Shown: positions 1 to 12,389 of the stretch, piece after piece
Layout: the number at the start of each line of letters is the position of its first letter
How positions within the stretch are numbered: the stretch's first letter is position 1
Origin: Cocos nucifera
Taxonomy: Eukaryota; Streptophyta; Magnoliopsida; Arecales; Arecaceae
Direction: 5' to 3'
Assembly: GCA_006176705.1 (NCBI GenBank)
Contig: QRFJ01002506.1
Span: 1 to 64,000 of the forward strand
DNA: 64,000 nt
Notes under the pieces: model-generated
The model's input: only the letters and a program-made list of their open reading frames with translations
Databases searched by the model: none
What the model was told of the DNA's origin: nothing
Position numbers and translations under genes: made by a program

Positions 1-1
1 A

Positions 2-744
2 AACTATTTAGCAAGAAAGTTCGAAGAAATTTTTGGAGAATCCGACAGCAACAATGTTGGTCCAAACCGAGGTTTTCTCGATGATTGGGAGGTCGTCCAA
101 TCCTTAATAGAGGATTGCATCATCCCAAACATCATAGAGAAGATCCTTCAAGTCGATGATCAAGAAAGGAAGAAAGACTACTTCATGTCCTTTATCGAGA
201 TGACTGCTTCTTCCCTTTTGTATCTAAATAAATATATGCGTGTTTCTCAATAATGATTTGTATTTTGCCATTTACAACTGGGCACTACCTGTTCACCAAT
301 GTGGGGGCAGTGAGCCTCCATAGGACCAAGGTCATGAGGGCTATAAAAGAGGCTAAAACTGCTCAAGCAGAGGCCAAGGATGCCAAGGCCGAAGTTGAAT
401 GCCTCAAAGAGATGCATCTTGCCAAGGTCGGGTGCCTTCAGTAGGCGCTCAAGAGGGAGGAGCAAGCATCGGTAGAACTGAAGGCCATCTTGACCTCAAA
501 AGAGGAAAAGAGAAAAAAGGCCGAAGTTAAGGTTGGTGCGGAAGGGAAGGGGGCCATTCAATCTTTCGGATCTTCAAAGGAGATGGAAGACATCAAACTG
601 GCATTCGCTCAAGAGGCTTTTGGCAATGGATTTGAACTCTACTAGAAGAAAATCATGGAGAAGTTTCCCAAGCTAGACTTTGGATTTCTAGTGGAGGATT
701 CATTTGAAGATGAGATGGATTTCTTTTGCATTTCTTGTACCTAA
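2..744 (+). pseudogene. Coiled-coil extra ORF of a Tat-type gypsy element, first block (broken)
   Basis: An open frame enters from the window edge and runs to a stop near 253. It shifts frame and continues from 253 through an in-frame TAG at 442 and a later stop to TAA at 742-744. The translation is rich in Lys, Glu and Ala with heptad-like spacing (about 300-600), so it is probably a coiled coil, and it ends in an acidic, aromatic tail (KFPKLDFGF, then DEMDFF). This layout resembles the C-terminal part of the plant proteins annotated as putative gypsy-type transposon (Pfam PF04195), but I recognise the shape only. It lies on the strand opposite the gypsy integrase at 2985-4150, as expected for the antisense extra ORF known in Tat-lineage elements. 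Its function in such elements is not established. Confidence 0.5.
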
Positions 745-904
745 GATTTTTAGTTAATGAAATTAGATTTTTTTCTTTTCATTCCTCTATGTGTCATGTT
801 GTGCTCGTTATTTAGAATTCATCTTGTAAACATTGCCATGGAATACCATGGGCCGAGGCTGCACCACTACCTCAGGCTATTCCTCTAAAAACCATCATCA
901 AAGA

Positions 905-1855
905 TTTAAAATAGAAAGTTCGACAGGCCAATAAGAAGTTGAAGAAAGTAGAAGATGAACTCCAAAAATCGAATAAAAACTATGCAGAGGCCATGGTCAA
1001 GATCAACCGCCTTTGCCAAGCATCCAAACAGACCTTCAAAGAATACACTACTAAGAAATATCATTTGTCTGAAGAGCTCGAGCGGGCAAAGAAGCTTGCT
1101 AGCAAGAAATCCTGGACCCAAATAACGAAGATCTGCTCCTTGGAAGCGGAGCTTCAAGGGGCGAAAGAGAATATTCAATAGCTGGGGAAGGGTTCGTCCT
1201 AGGCTCAAAGTCAAGGAGAATATAGCTAGGATTGATCAAAGAGGTTCTCCGATCTCCAGAAACAGCTGCATGAGACTGAGAATGCGTACAACACCTATAG
1301 GATAGGCTGTTGTGACTAGATCTCTGAGCTCAAGAGAAAACTTAGAGTGGCCAATAGTGAGGTGAATTAGCTCCAGAAGCAACTAGCAGATCAAGCTCAA
1401 GCTAGCCCAAGCAGGGACTTGAGTGAAGTTGCTTCTTGAAGAGTACTCTTGGAAGCCTCTCGGAGGCATACGAAAAGAACAAGACTGAGCTGCTTCAACT
1501 CAAAATTCAAACAGGCTACCAAGAAAATGCCATGAAGGATGTTGAGGCCGAGTTGGCTATATTATTAAAGAGATTATGGGAAGATGAGGAGGATGCTAAG
1601 AGAGCTTAGAAGCTTCTTGGTGAAAGCTTAGAGGCGAGGAAAGAGCTCGAAAGTAAAGTAAATGATCTGAAGCTTTCTCTTATGCTGGTTGGGGCCAATA
1701 GTCCCAAGTCTGAATATGACTTCATCCTTATTCTTTTCTTCTGTCTTTTTATTTTTTTTATAATTGATCTTGGAGACCTTCGTAACGAACTTTATTTTAA
1801 TGAAATGATGCTTCTTTTGATCATCTTTCTGTGTCTTCTTTTGACTTAGTACTAA
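905..1855 (+). pseudogene. Coiled-coil extra ORF, second block (broken)
   Basis: A second Lys/Glu/Gln-rich, coiled-coil-like stretch. The longest open run is 939-1181 (80 codons), followed by stops near 1181, 1201 and 1229, then more heptad-like sequence (ISELKRKL, ELESKVNDLKLS) to about 1700 and a hydrophobic tail to about 1850. It repeats the character of the block at 2-744, so it may be another part of the same long protein or a duplicated piece. The 160 bases between the blocks (745-904) show no gene. No catalytic motif is visible. I infer an extra, non-enzymatic protein of the gypsy element whose integrase lies downstream on the other strand. Confidence 0.42.
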
Positions 1856-2039
1856 TGGAACTCCTAGTTTTTGTGCAATGCTTGATGTTGGTGTTGCTTT
1901 AAAATGATAATTCAAATCCAATGCCTCGTAGGCATGTCCCCCCTTATTTATGAACAAGGTTCTTCCAATCCTATTAGGAAGTTAGCCTTTCTCCTAGTTC
2001 AGAAACTAGGAGTTTTCATGCCCTTCATAAGGTTCTTTA

Positions 2040-2950
2040 ACCTCGTTAGGATGAGGTTCCCCTCTTATTCCTAACATGGCTATCCTTTTATTGATAATTG
2101 AAGGTCTTCTCATCCCTTGCAAGGATCTTCGTCCAAGTCAGGATGAGGTCCTCCTCTAGTTCCTAATATGATTAACCTCTTGTTTAAGAATCGAAGGCCT
2201 TTATATCCCTTATAATGGTCTTCACCAATGTCAGGATGAGGTTCTGCTCCTATTCCTAACATGGTTAACCTCCTGTTCAAAAATCGGAGGCCTTCTTATC
2301 CCTCGTAAGGATCTTCACAACATTAGGATGAGGTCCTCCTTATATTCCTGATGTGGTTAACCTCTTGTTTAAGAATCGAAGGCCTTCACCTATGTTAGGA
2401 TAGGTCCTCCTATTCCTAACGTGGTTAACCTCTTATTTAAGAATCGAAGACCTTCTTATCCCTCATAAGGGTCTTTACCTACGTCCAGAACCTATTTAAG
2501 AATCAAAGGACTTCACCCATATTAGGATGAAGTCATTCTCCTATTTCTAATGTGGTTAACCTTCTATTTAAGAACTGAAGGCCTTCTTATCCCTCATAAG
2601 GGTCTTGATCCACATCAGAATGAGGTTCTTCTCCTATTTTTGATATAATTAATCTTCTGTTTAAGAATTAGAGACCTTTACCCATGCTAGGATGAGATCC
2701 TCCTCCTATTTCTAATGTGATTAACCTCCTATTTAAGAATCGAAGGCCTTCTTATCCCTCGTAAGGATCTTCATCCACATCAGGATGAGGTCCTCCTATT
2801 TCTAACATGGTTAAACTCCTATTTAAGAATCGAGGCCCTCACCCGAGTTAGGATGAGGTTCTTCTCTTATTCATAACATGGTTAACCTCCTGTTTAAGAA
2901 CTAGAGGCCTTCTACTTCATTGAAGAATGAAGTTCGGTTCAATAATTTTC
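2040..2950. repeat. Degenerate tandem repeat of about 92 and 70 bp units
   Basis: About ten units share a core GTTAACCTCCTGTTTAAGAA, preceded by a segment like AGGATGAGGTCCTCCTCC. Core positions near 2172, 2264, 2356, 2424, 2555, 2647, 2719, 2809 and 2881 give spacings of 92, 92, 68, 131, 92, 72, 90 and 72. Long units contain CTTATCCCTCATAAGGGTCTTC after the core and short units lack most of it. The 131 spacing spans a damaged unit with a deletion near 2490. The array lies between the antisense coiled-coil ORF and the gypsy integrase. Tandem repeats in this 3' non-coding position are known in Tat/Ogre elements. Confidence 0.85.
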
Positions 2951-2984
2951 TACCATAACTTAATTTGCTCCAAAGGTAGGAGTG

Positions 2985-4150
2985 TCAAAATATGAAACTT
3001 TTATTGATAAAATTATTAATAATACACTCATAGGATTTTTGAATTTCAGGGTCATGGAGTGTGGCTCCTCCAAGCTCCTTTTGGTAGTAAGTTCTCGATC
3101 GGATGACTTCCTCAACTTCGTAGGGGCCTTTCCAGTTCAGAGCAAGTTTGCCTTGATTTTGTGATTGAGAAACTTCTATTCGACGCAACACCAAATCTTT
3201 GACCTTGAAAGTTTTACTCATGACGCTCAAATTATAATACCGAGCCACTTTTTGCCTATAGGCCATCATACGAATTTAGGCTTTCTTTCATTTTTCTTCC
3301 AACAGATCGAGATTTGCCCTGAGGTCCTATGAATTACTTTGTTCATTGAAGCTTTCAACTCATGCTAAGGGAAGTCCCAGCTCGACCAGAATGACTGCTT
3401 CAGTTCCAAAGCTAGAGCATATGGAGTTTCGTTAGTAGACAACCTTTGAGTGGTTCTATAAATCCAAAGCATATGATAAAGCTTATCCACCCATGTGCCT
3501 TTTGTCTGTTCGAGTCTTGCCTTTATTCCTTGTAGTAGAGTTCTATTTGTTACCTTGGCCTCTCGCCATTCACTTGAGAATGGGCTACATATGTGAAATG
3601 ATGAGAGATATTCAAGTCTTCATAAAATTCAGCAAATTTTGTCCCTGCAAATTAACGCCTATTGTCAGTGATCAATATTTGAAGTAGACCAAATCTGCAC
3701 ACTATTGATTTTCAAACAAAATCTTATACTTTAGCTTCAGTAATTTTTTTCTAAGGGTTCAGCCGTAATCCATTTTATGAAGTAGTCTACTACCACCAAG
3801 AGAAATTTTTGTTGTTTAGATGCTATAGGAAATGGTCCAAGTATGTCCATTCCTCACTGTGTGGATGGCCATGGAGCACTCAAGGGTGTGAGCAAGGAGG
3901 CTGGTTGCCTTTAGACATTGGCATTTTTTTGGCACCGATCACATCTCTTCACATAATCAACCATGTCCTACTGCATAGTTGGCCAACAATATCCCTGCTA
4001 GAGTAGTTTATAGGATAATGATCTAGCTTCGAGATGGTTTCCACAAACTCCATGAACTTTCCTGAAGGAATAATCAGCTTCAAATAGTCAGAAGGTATTT
4101 AAGAAGTGGCAAAGAATAAGATCTTTTGTATATAAAATATAATGGGAGGC
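2985..4150 (-). pseudogene. Ty3/gypsy integrase remnant (Tat-like)
   Basis: Read on the minus strand from 4150 down. It starts with a decayed zinc-binding region, then an integrase core: KKITEAKV near 3740, a DFV-KSIVCRFGLLQILITDN block near 3690 carrying a core Asp, an H-F-V-HSQVNGEA block near 3560, then EQTKGTWVDKLYHMLW-YRTTQR. The C-terminal module at 3269-2985 (KTFKVKDLVLRR, GKLALNWKGPYEV) matches the end of plant gypsy integrases. Stops and frameshifts interrupt it several times, so it is inactive. The upstream RT and RNase H are missing because the A1 LTR begins at 4156. Integrase would insert the cDNA copy into host chromosomes. The gypsy assignment is firm and the Tat lineage is inferred from the neighbours. 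Confidence 0.82.
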
Positions 4151-4155
4151 CTAGT

Positions 4156-6409
4156 TGAAGGAACTATCATAGAATTGGCCTGATCAGATTAGGTCATGTA
4201 GCAAAATTTTAAAAAACTTTTAGACTAATCCAATCAAATTTGAGAGTTCTTAGATCTGATTAGATTGATCTAAAATAAAAACTAAAAATATGATATCAAA
4301 TATCACCTGATTTGGGTGAACTATTCACCTGTAGTGATGATCTGCAAGTCAATGGAGGTTCTAACATGAGCTAGGCACGTGCCGGGCCTCTACCAGCATC
4401 CACTCAGGCTAGATCTGGAGGTCTTCTCCTTCTAGATCTGATCTTAGAAAATCAAATCTAGAACTTTAAGGGTGCATCTTTGATCAAATCTCCAATAACA
4501 ACTTGATCGTCTGACGATCTAGAACTTGTCGATGTAGTCTTGATGCTCTAAGTGCTGATCCACCCAACCCTTAGGCATAGAGAAGAGGGAGAAGAGGAGG
4601 GAGAGAAGGAATGGAGGAGAGTGTGAGAAGTAGAGTTTGGGCATGGTGCAATTGGATTGGATGGCCAAACCCTTTGGCCAGCAAGTCTATTTATAGACTA
4701 TCCATAACCCTGGAGTCCTAGGGCTTTAAGCAATCAATTTGCTTAAAGTAGATGAACTCTCCCCTGATCTTCGTGCCTCACTTCATATTTCTTTAGGATC
4801 TTGTCACACAAAACCCATGAGAAATGGCACCATAAAATAGATAAGAGAGGGATGGCACAGAGGATAAAATCACCCAATAGTTTGAACTATTTCAAAACTG
4901 CTTGACCCATTCAAACTGCTTTGAATGGATAACCTCCCATATTTATCCACAAGTGGTGCATTCTAGGAGTGGGTGTATGCCCTCTTTCTCCACATAAATC
5001 CATCAGGGGCATGCACCCCAAGAGAAATCCCAGCGGATGCACACCACCTCTCTTCTTTCCTACAAAGACTGGGTCAAATGACCCTTTATCCTAATGCCCC
5101 TCATATGACACCAGGACAAGCCCTGATCTGATCAGGACAAGCCTTGATCTAATCAGGATAAGATCCTATCAGATCAGAATAAACCCATATATGATTCTTA
5201 AGTGAGCCAAATCAAATATGACTGAGTCCAAACCAACAGGAGGTCCATAAAAGAAGAAAGTTAGGTCCAATCGTGTGCTAGCATGATTTTCTTAAACCTA
5301 ATTAAATCTAATCCAAATTAATTAGACCATGTTAGCCTAATTAATGACATCCAGATCCAAATCTTTATTTTTGTGACCTAGTTAGGTTCAATTCTATATG
5401 GTAATGGGACATGTTGCGATCTCTATCATTGACATCATCGAAATACCTTTCGATGAACCAAAACTTTTTTGATTCACCCAATTAGAATCATCGATCATCA
5501 AGATAATTCTAATTGATCCCAAAATCCATCAGTGACACCTAGTAGTATGCGATGGCAACCCATTAGAAATAAATATGAACCTCTCGATGTAGCCAACTAT
5601 GTGATTGAGTTCTTCTATCATGAGCTCCAATAAGATCTAGGTCAAGATAAACTCTTCAGAACCAACACCTATCATATGAATGAATCATTGGATTCGAGTC
5701 TGATGTAAAACCCTAATAGAAACTTCTTTCTATTATTTCACACTATCATGGCTATGGGCTTTAGGACTCGATCTCATGATCATCATAGGACTACTCCTCT
5801 ACCAAGATTGATAGATCCAATCTTGGTGCGATCCAATTCCAACAATGAACATGCTATAGCCAACATACATCTCAGGATTCTAAATGTCTAGGAGACCGAG
5901 TTATAGTATAGTCAAACTATAACACCCTCAAGATGAACTACCAATGCTCCTTAGATCAAAGAATCAGACACATAACTACAGCATCGAGCTAGTCATTAAT
6001 GAGAAGATAGATTCCCTTATGACTACTCGAGGTGGTCACGCTCAGTGCCCTTGTTCTCAATAAGTACATGTAATCTTACTCAGGTGTCTCCACATCGTAA
6101 ACTCAAGATTTGTCTATCCTAAGAAAGCGATTGTATACCAATCTTTCAGATCAATCACCATCCTTATGATGATCCAATGATCAAAAATAATTTATGAGTT
6201 AATTATGATAACACATGTCTTAAATTCTCAACTCTTAAGAATATGTATTATCATACCCGTTAACCCAATGGATGTATCATAGACACGTTAATACATAAAT
6301 ATGATAGAAAAATAATTCTTTTATTAATTATAAGCTAAAATTATAAAAATATTTCTAGAAAGTATTTATAGGTGTTGGCCAATCTCATTTTTAGGGCAAA
6401 CATCTAACA
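4156..6409 (-). repeat. 3' LTR of A1
   Basis: About 2.25 kb, on the minus strand from TGTTAGATGTTTGCCC at 6409 to ...CCTTCA at 4156. The outer 490 bp match the 5' LTR piece at 25626-26118, and the whole matches the LTRs of A2, A3 and E. The purine tract expected before the 3' LTR lies just outside at about 6410-6421 (decayed). Inside are a TATA box (4688-4695), the conserved hairpin CATCGAAA/TTTCGATG (5436-5455), and the A/T-rich U5 end. Confidence 0.88.
4688..4695 (-). promoter_or_regulatory. Candidate TATA box in the A1 LTR
   Basis: TATAAATA reads on the minus strand in the context TCTATAAATAGAC, the standard plant TATA form. It lies inside the LTR, where copia transcription starts. E has TCTATAAATAAGACC at 49699-49713 in the same part of its LTR. 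Confidence 0.55.
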
Positions 6410-7905
6410 AACTTTCACTTGACCTAATGCTAATTGGCTATAAGTCTAAGTCCCATATTCTTAAGGTGGGCTTTGATATTTTGCTGGCTCAAAGGCTTCA
6501 TCAGTGGGTCAGCCACATTACCTATAGTGTCGACTCTCTTGATCTTGACATATTCCTTCTCGAGATAAACATGAATGAGATGGAACCATCGCTCGATGTG
6601 CCTGGACTTTTGGTGAGACCATGGCTCCATAGCAAGAGCTAATGAACTTTTTGAATCAGAATGCTTTCTTCGTAGCTTCTGAGGCAGCGATGTACTCTGA
6701 TTTTATGGTGGAATCAGCAATCATAGTATGCTTGAAACTCTTCCAACTTACAGCACCACCATTATGCAAGAATAGACTTCCAGATGTCAACTTTCGATCA
6801 TCTATGTCAAACAAAAAGTCTGAGTTTGTATTCTCTTGCACCTAGAGTTCTCCATTACTAAAAATCAGAAATATATTCTTAGTCCTTCTCAAATACTTAA
6901 GGATACATTTCACAGAAGTCCAGTGCTCTTTGCCTAGATTTGACTAATACCTGCTTGTGACACTCACAGCATGGACGATATCAGGTTGTGTACATAGCAT
7001 GGTATACATGAGACTCCCTATTGTCGAAGCATAAGGGATCTTGCTCATGCATTTAATTTTCTTTAGTGTGTTGGGACACATCTTCTTGGAAAGATGAATA
7101 CCATATCTGAAGGGCATGAGTCCCCTCTTGGAGTTCTCCATGCTGAACCTCTTCAGCACCTCCTCTATGTAAATCTTTTGTGAGAGACCCAGTATCCTCT
7201 TTGGCTTATCCCTATAGATCTTAATCCCCAAAAATGAAGGATGTCTCTCCTAGATCTTTCATAGAAAACTCCATAGATAATCACACTTTGATTGAAGTCA
7301 ACATGAAAATGACATTTTCAATCAAGAGGATATCATCCATATACAATACAAGGAAGATAACAATGCTCCCACTAATCTTTTTTGAATATATAGGGTTTCT
7401 CTTCATTTTGTATGAAACCAAATAATTTCATCACATCATTAAAACAAGCATTCTAGCTTCAAGATGCTTGCTTGAGTCCATAAATAAACCTTTGCAACTT
7501 GCCAACCTTATGATCGCTATCACTGGATGTGAAATCAAATGGCTATTTCATGTAGATATCTTCTTCAAGATATCCATTTAAAAATATTATTTTTACATCC
7601 ATCTACCATATTTCATAATCAAAATATGCCATAATCGCAAGCAGCATACGGATGGATTTAAGTATGGCCACTGATGAGAAGGTATCCTAATAGTCAATGC
7701 CTTCGCACTGACTATACCCTTTCACCATTATCCTAGCTTTGAATGTCTCCATATTTCCATCTACACTAACCATTCTCTTGAAGATCTATTTATACCCAAT
7801 AGGTATGATACCTTTAGGTGGATCTACCAAAGTCCGGACTTGATTCAAGCGCATCGAGACAATTTCTGATTTCATTATCTCTCGTCATTTCTCAAAGTCG
7901 ATATC
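6410..7905 (-). pseudogene. A1 reverse transcriptase-RNase H (broken)
   Basis: RT begins near 7860 on the minus strand. The catalytic YMDD is intact at 7332-7343 and is followed by LLIE. The thumb and connection region (YRDKPKRILGLSQK, SKRGLMPFRYGIHLSK, YASTIGSLMYTMLC) occupies 7231-6944. RNase H follows, with DSTIKSEYIAASEATKKAF at 6720-6656 (the DST-EAEY-A motif, here K for A) and the terminal block MEPWSHQKSRH...VADPLMKPLSQQ at 6630-6430. It would copy element RNA to DNA and remove the RNA strand. In-frame stops and shifts separate these pieces. The 3' LTR abuts the end. Confidence 0.85.
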
Positions 7906-9250
7906 TAATATCACCTCATCATAGATTTTGGGATCATCTCCATGAACCTCATTTTCTATAAGAAATATTTTCTCTACGTCCTCGAAAATAATACCTAGGT
8001 ATCTATTAGGAGGATGAAAAATCCTACTTGACCTATGAGATGAAGGAGGTAGTATGTGGATTGGCTCAAACTGACCAGGTTCCTTAGGTTGCTTGGCTCG
8101 TTGCTCTTCGGAGACTTTTTCCTCAAGCCTAATCTATCTTCTAATGTCACTATTTTGAACAAACTGTTTCTTAAAAAATATGGCATGTTGACTCACAAAC
8201 ATATTATGGTCTTCCAAAAGATAGAAATAATATCCTAACGACTCTTTAGGATATCCGATGAACTGAGATCTAAGGGATCTAGATTCTAACTTGTCTGCTT
8301 GCTATCTTTTAACATGGGCCAGACAATCCTAAATCCTTAGATGACTCAGACTTGGCTTCTTACTATGCCATATTTCATACGATGTGGTAGGAATGGTTTT
8401 AGAAGTAATCTTATTTAGTAGATAAATTATTGTTAGCAGACTATGTCCCCAAAGAAATTCAAGAAGATCTATAAAGCTTATCATGGATTGGATCATATCT
8501 AATAGGATCCGATTTCTCCATTCTGAAATTTCATTAAGTTGAGGCATTTCAGGTGGAGCCGCTATAAGACTATGCCATTCTCCTTTAGATAGTCCAGAAA
8601 TTTTTGACTAAGGTATTCACCTCCTTGATCTGATCGAAGAATCTTAATGGGCTTTTCAATTTGTTTCTCCACTTCATGTCTAAATTTTTTGAACTTTTCA
8701 AAGGCTTCAGACTTGTGTCGCATTAAATACACATACCCAAATCAAGATAAATTATCTGTAAAGATAATGAAGTAGATAAAACCACCTCTGACCGGTATAT
8801 CAAATGGGCCACAAACATCTGATGTACCAAGGCAAGTATCTTTATGGTCCTTTCCCCATGTCCTACAAAAGGTAACTTAGTCATTTTATCTTGAAAGCAT
8901 TACTCACAAATTAGATATGACTCGAAAGTTAACGAACCCATTAATCCATATTTCTCTAATTTGTTAATCCTGTCTTCAACTATATGACCTAACCTAAGGT
9001 GCCATAAGTACTTTTCATTAACACTATCTCTAGATCATTTAGATCCTATAGCATTCATACCATGCTCGACATTATTTATAAATACATCTACATGTAACTG
9101 GTAGAGACCGTTTATTAAGAAACCACTTGCAATTTTATTTTTTTCAAAAAAAATAGTACAATGGTCCTTAAAGAAACTAATTATATAGTTTTCTTGTACC
9201 AAACATGAAATAAAAATTAAATTCCTGCTCGCAGTAGGTACATAAAAATA
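7906..9250 (-). pseudogene. A1 integrase and linker to RT (broken)
   Basis: The minus strand carries a pre-integrase zinc-binding region near 9250-8880, the core (8880-8560) and a C-terminal domain at 8547-8240 (MISFIDLLEFLWGHSLLTIIYLLNK, then YEIWHSKKPSLSHLRI, GYPKESL). A low-complexity, acidic linker to RT follows (8060-7906). The blocks align by eye with the integrase of A2 (13906-15250) and A3 (38781-40028). Several stops and frameshifts make it inactive. Copia integrase joins the cDNA to host DNA. Confidence 0.8.
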
Positions 9251-10150
9251 GTCCCTAAGAACTAAGATGTTTTCTGATGATAATCATAGAGGGTAGATTC
9301 TCATGGCTATAATAGCAACTCTTGCTCCATTTCTGATGTGTAGGATTATCTCTCTGCAAAGAAGTGCATAAATGAGCACTAGATCTAGAGTCAAGCACCT
9401 AACCGGATGTAGAAGAAATCGTTAGGCTTGTCTTAATGATGAACATTCCTTTAGAAGATCCAACTTCTTGCTTGTTCTTCAGGTTGGCCAGGTATGTAGG
9501 ATAGTTTCACTTTCAATGGTCGTCAGAGTTGTAATGAAAATATTTTTCTTTCTCCACGACCTTCTTCTTTGGCTTGCCCTTCTTCTCCTTCTTCTTTCCT
9601 TCTATCTTCTGATTCTTCATGGACTTTTTCATCTTCCCAAAAGACTTTCTCTTGAAAGAAGTTCACACCACAGCAAGCACTGAGCCCCTTGAACTCTTCA
9701 AGGTCCCCTCAGTCATCACTAGTAAATTCAACTACTCGGTCAGGGTGCACTAAATCTTATTCATATGAAAGTTCATAATAAACTATCTATATGAATCAGT
9801 CAATGACTGCAAGATCACATCAATCTGCATATCCTTGTCCATCTACACATCGAGTTTTTCATGCTCCTCTAAGTCCTTGATCATTGACAAGCAATAACCA
9901 TGGACCGACTATCCATCATGCATCTACACCTTAAAGAGCCTCTTCAATACTTCATAATGCGATGCGCGACTCTGCTCACTATATAACTCTTATAGGTAGG
10001 TCAACATTTGGCTAGCAGTCTTCATATTCTCGTGTTAGCATTACAATTTGTCAGACATCGAAGCCAACACGTAGCACCTAACATTGTTGTCATCATCCAA
10101 CCACTTGTCATGAGATGCTCTCTGATCAATGGTGCTGGGAGAGTGGGAAG
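9251..10150 (-). pseudogene. A1 gag 3' part and protease (broken)
   Basis: Reading down from 10150: capsid-like gag corresponding to A3 38130-38500, then a basic Lys-rich stretch (about 9680-9540), the zinc knuckle region (about 9540-9480) and the protease start (about 9440-9340, a WVLDS-like D-S motif before AHLCTS). The A2 insertion cuts gag at 10150. The five bases GGAAG (10146-10150) recur at 23941-23945 beyond A2, where the gag N-terminal part resumes. Stops are frequent. Confidence 0.75.
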
Positions 10151-12389
10151 TAAAAAAAAAATCTAATTTTCTGCCATAGGATCAACCAGATCTGATCAAA
10201 TTTGAAGTAGATTTTTCTACAAAAATTTCTATGATCTGATTAGATCTAAGAGTTCTCAGATCTAATCAAGATGATCTGATATTAAAAAATTAAAAATAAA
10301 ATTAAATCAAATTTAATTTTAAGTATCTTGTTGGGTAATTTGATTATCCTATGATGATCCTATTGGTTCCTAAGATTCTAGAAAGAGCCATGTATGCACC
10401 TGACCTATATCGGTATCCACTTGGATAGGATCTGAATGTCTTCTTCTCATGAATCTCTCCTCCAAAGATTAGATCTAAATTTGATCTATAGATCCTTCAA
10501 AACTATTTATGAAGGTAGCCCATTCGTCTCACAAACACTGTCGCATAGATCCTGAATCTTGCATCAGAAACCTTGGACCTTCTTCTAAAATTTATGCCTA
10601 ACATTTTAGAAATGTAGAAGAGTGGGAGAGAGAGGATAGAGGGGGTGTGGGATATCAGAGGGCTAGCTTCTTTGGGCATGGAAAATATTTTGTTCAATCT
10701 ATCTATAATGGCATGAGAAAGGTTTCTTAAACCCAATGCCACACAGAGTCCCTCTTTGACCAAATAATCAACTTATTTGATCATTAGGACTCTAGGGATT
10801 ATTCTGCACATCAAAACCTAAATCTAATCTAGTTTTGATATCAGAAATCAATCAGTAAGGTGGCAACATGAGTAGATAAGGAAAAGTCCATTGCACCTAG
10901 GACTCTTCCCTCAAGAGTTTGATCCAAATCAAACTCTATCAAAACCTAGTCAAAACTCCACCATAAATCACAAAATTTGGCACACCCATAGCATGATCAA
11001 GCCCTATCACATATCCAAAAATCAGATCAAAAGAATTTCTAAAGAATTTTCTAGAAGCATCTAATTAGATGACCCTTAATTCTCTCAATTGGGTCAACTT
11101 TTGACCCTAGTCCAATTGCACTAGGAATGGATTTAATTTCAATAATTAATCTAACCTGGACCAGTTCCAACCAGATAAAAATAAACCCATTCAAGATATA
11201 GAAATAAGTTAAATAAAATTTGACTCGGTTGCGACAAATCAAAAAGATTATAGAAGGAGAAAGCCAGGCTCAATCATATGCTAGCACGATTACCTTGAAC
11301 CTGATTGGATCTAATCTAAATCAATCGAACTAGGTTAGCTCAATTGATGACATCAGACCCAAACTTTTATTTGTGTGATCCAGTTAGGTTCAGTTTCATA
11401 TGGTAATGAGATATGACTATATCCTTTCGATGGACCAGAACTCTTCTGATTCATACAATTAGAATGATCGATCATCAAAATCATTCTAATTCCTCCCAAA
11501 ATCCACCAGTGACACCTAGCAGTATATGATTACAACCCATCAAAACTGAAAGCAAATCTCTCAGTGCATCTACCTATGTGATTGGGTTCTTCTATGTTGA
11601 GCCCCGATAGGATTTGGGTTAAGGTAAACTCATCAAACTCAAAATCCATCATATGAATTAATTATTTGGTTCGAGTCTAATATGAAACTCTAATAGAAAC
11701 TTTTTCTATCATCTTCACTCTACCATGGCCATGGGCTTAAAGACTAAATCTCATGATTATCATAGGGCTACTCCTTATCTACCAAGATAGATAGATCTCT
11801 TATTGGTGCAATCTAATTCTTAAAATGAACATGCTATAGCCAACGTACACCTCAAGATTTTGAATGGCTAGAAGATTGAGTTATGGCATAGTCAAACTAT
11901 AACATCCTCAAGATGAACTGTCGATGCACCTCAAGTCAAAAAATCAGATACACCACTATAGCATCGAGCCAGTCATCAATGAGAAGGTAGACTTTCTTAT
12001 GACTACGCGAGGTGGTCATGCTCAATGCCCTCATTCTCTAATGAGAACCTATACTCTTACTTTGGTGTCTCCATACCATAGACTCAAGACATATTTATCC
12101 TAAGAAAGTGGTCATACACTAATCTTCTGGATCGATCACCATCTTCATGATGATCCTACGATCGAGAGCAGTTTATGAGTTAATTATGAAAATTCATGTC
12201 TGAAATTTTCAACTCTTGAAAATATGAATTGTCATTACTATTAACTCAAAGAATGTATCACAAACACTTTAAATACATACTATGATAGAAAATAATTTTT
12301 TTATTAATTTATAGTTAAAATTATAAAATTGCCCTTAGAAGTGTATTACAAGTGTCAACCAATCTCGCTTTTAGGACACATATCTAACA
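10151..12389 (-). repeat. 3' LTR of A2
   Basis: 2.24 kb, starting TGTTAGATATGTGTCC on the minus strand at 12389 and running to 10151. The canonical terminal CA has decayed at 10151. It matches the 5' LTR at 21730-23940. The decayed polypurine tract AAGTGGAAGTT precedes it at about 12390-12400. One part of the twin-hairpin region (near 11420-11440) is damaged compared with the other copies. Confidence 0.88.

Noticed and set aside
2040..2950. Possible CRISPR-like array
   Set aside because: Repeats are degenerate, adjacent and without unique spacers, and the setting is a plant gypsy element.
10503..10763. 86-codon open run on the minus strand in the A2 3' LTR, with a matching one at 22059-22319 in the 5' LTR
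   Set aside because: It is open in both LTRs of A2, but the same part of the A3 LTR (about 35440-35690) has stops, so it is probably chance in a shared sequence.
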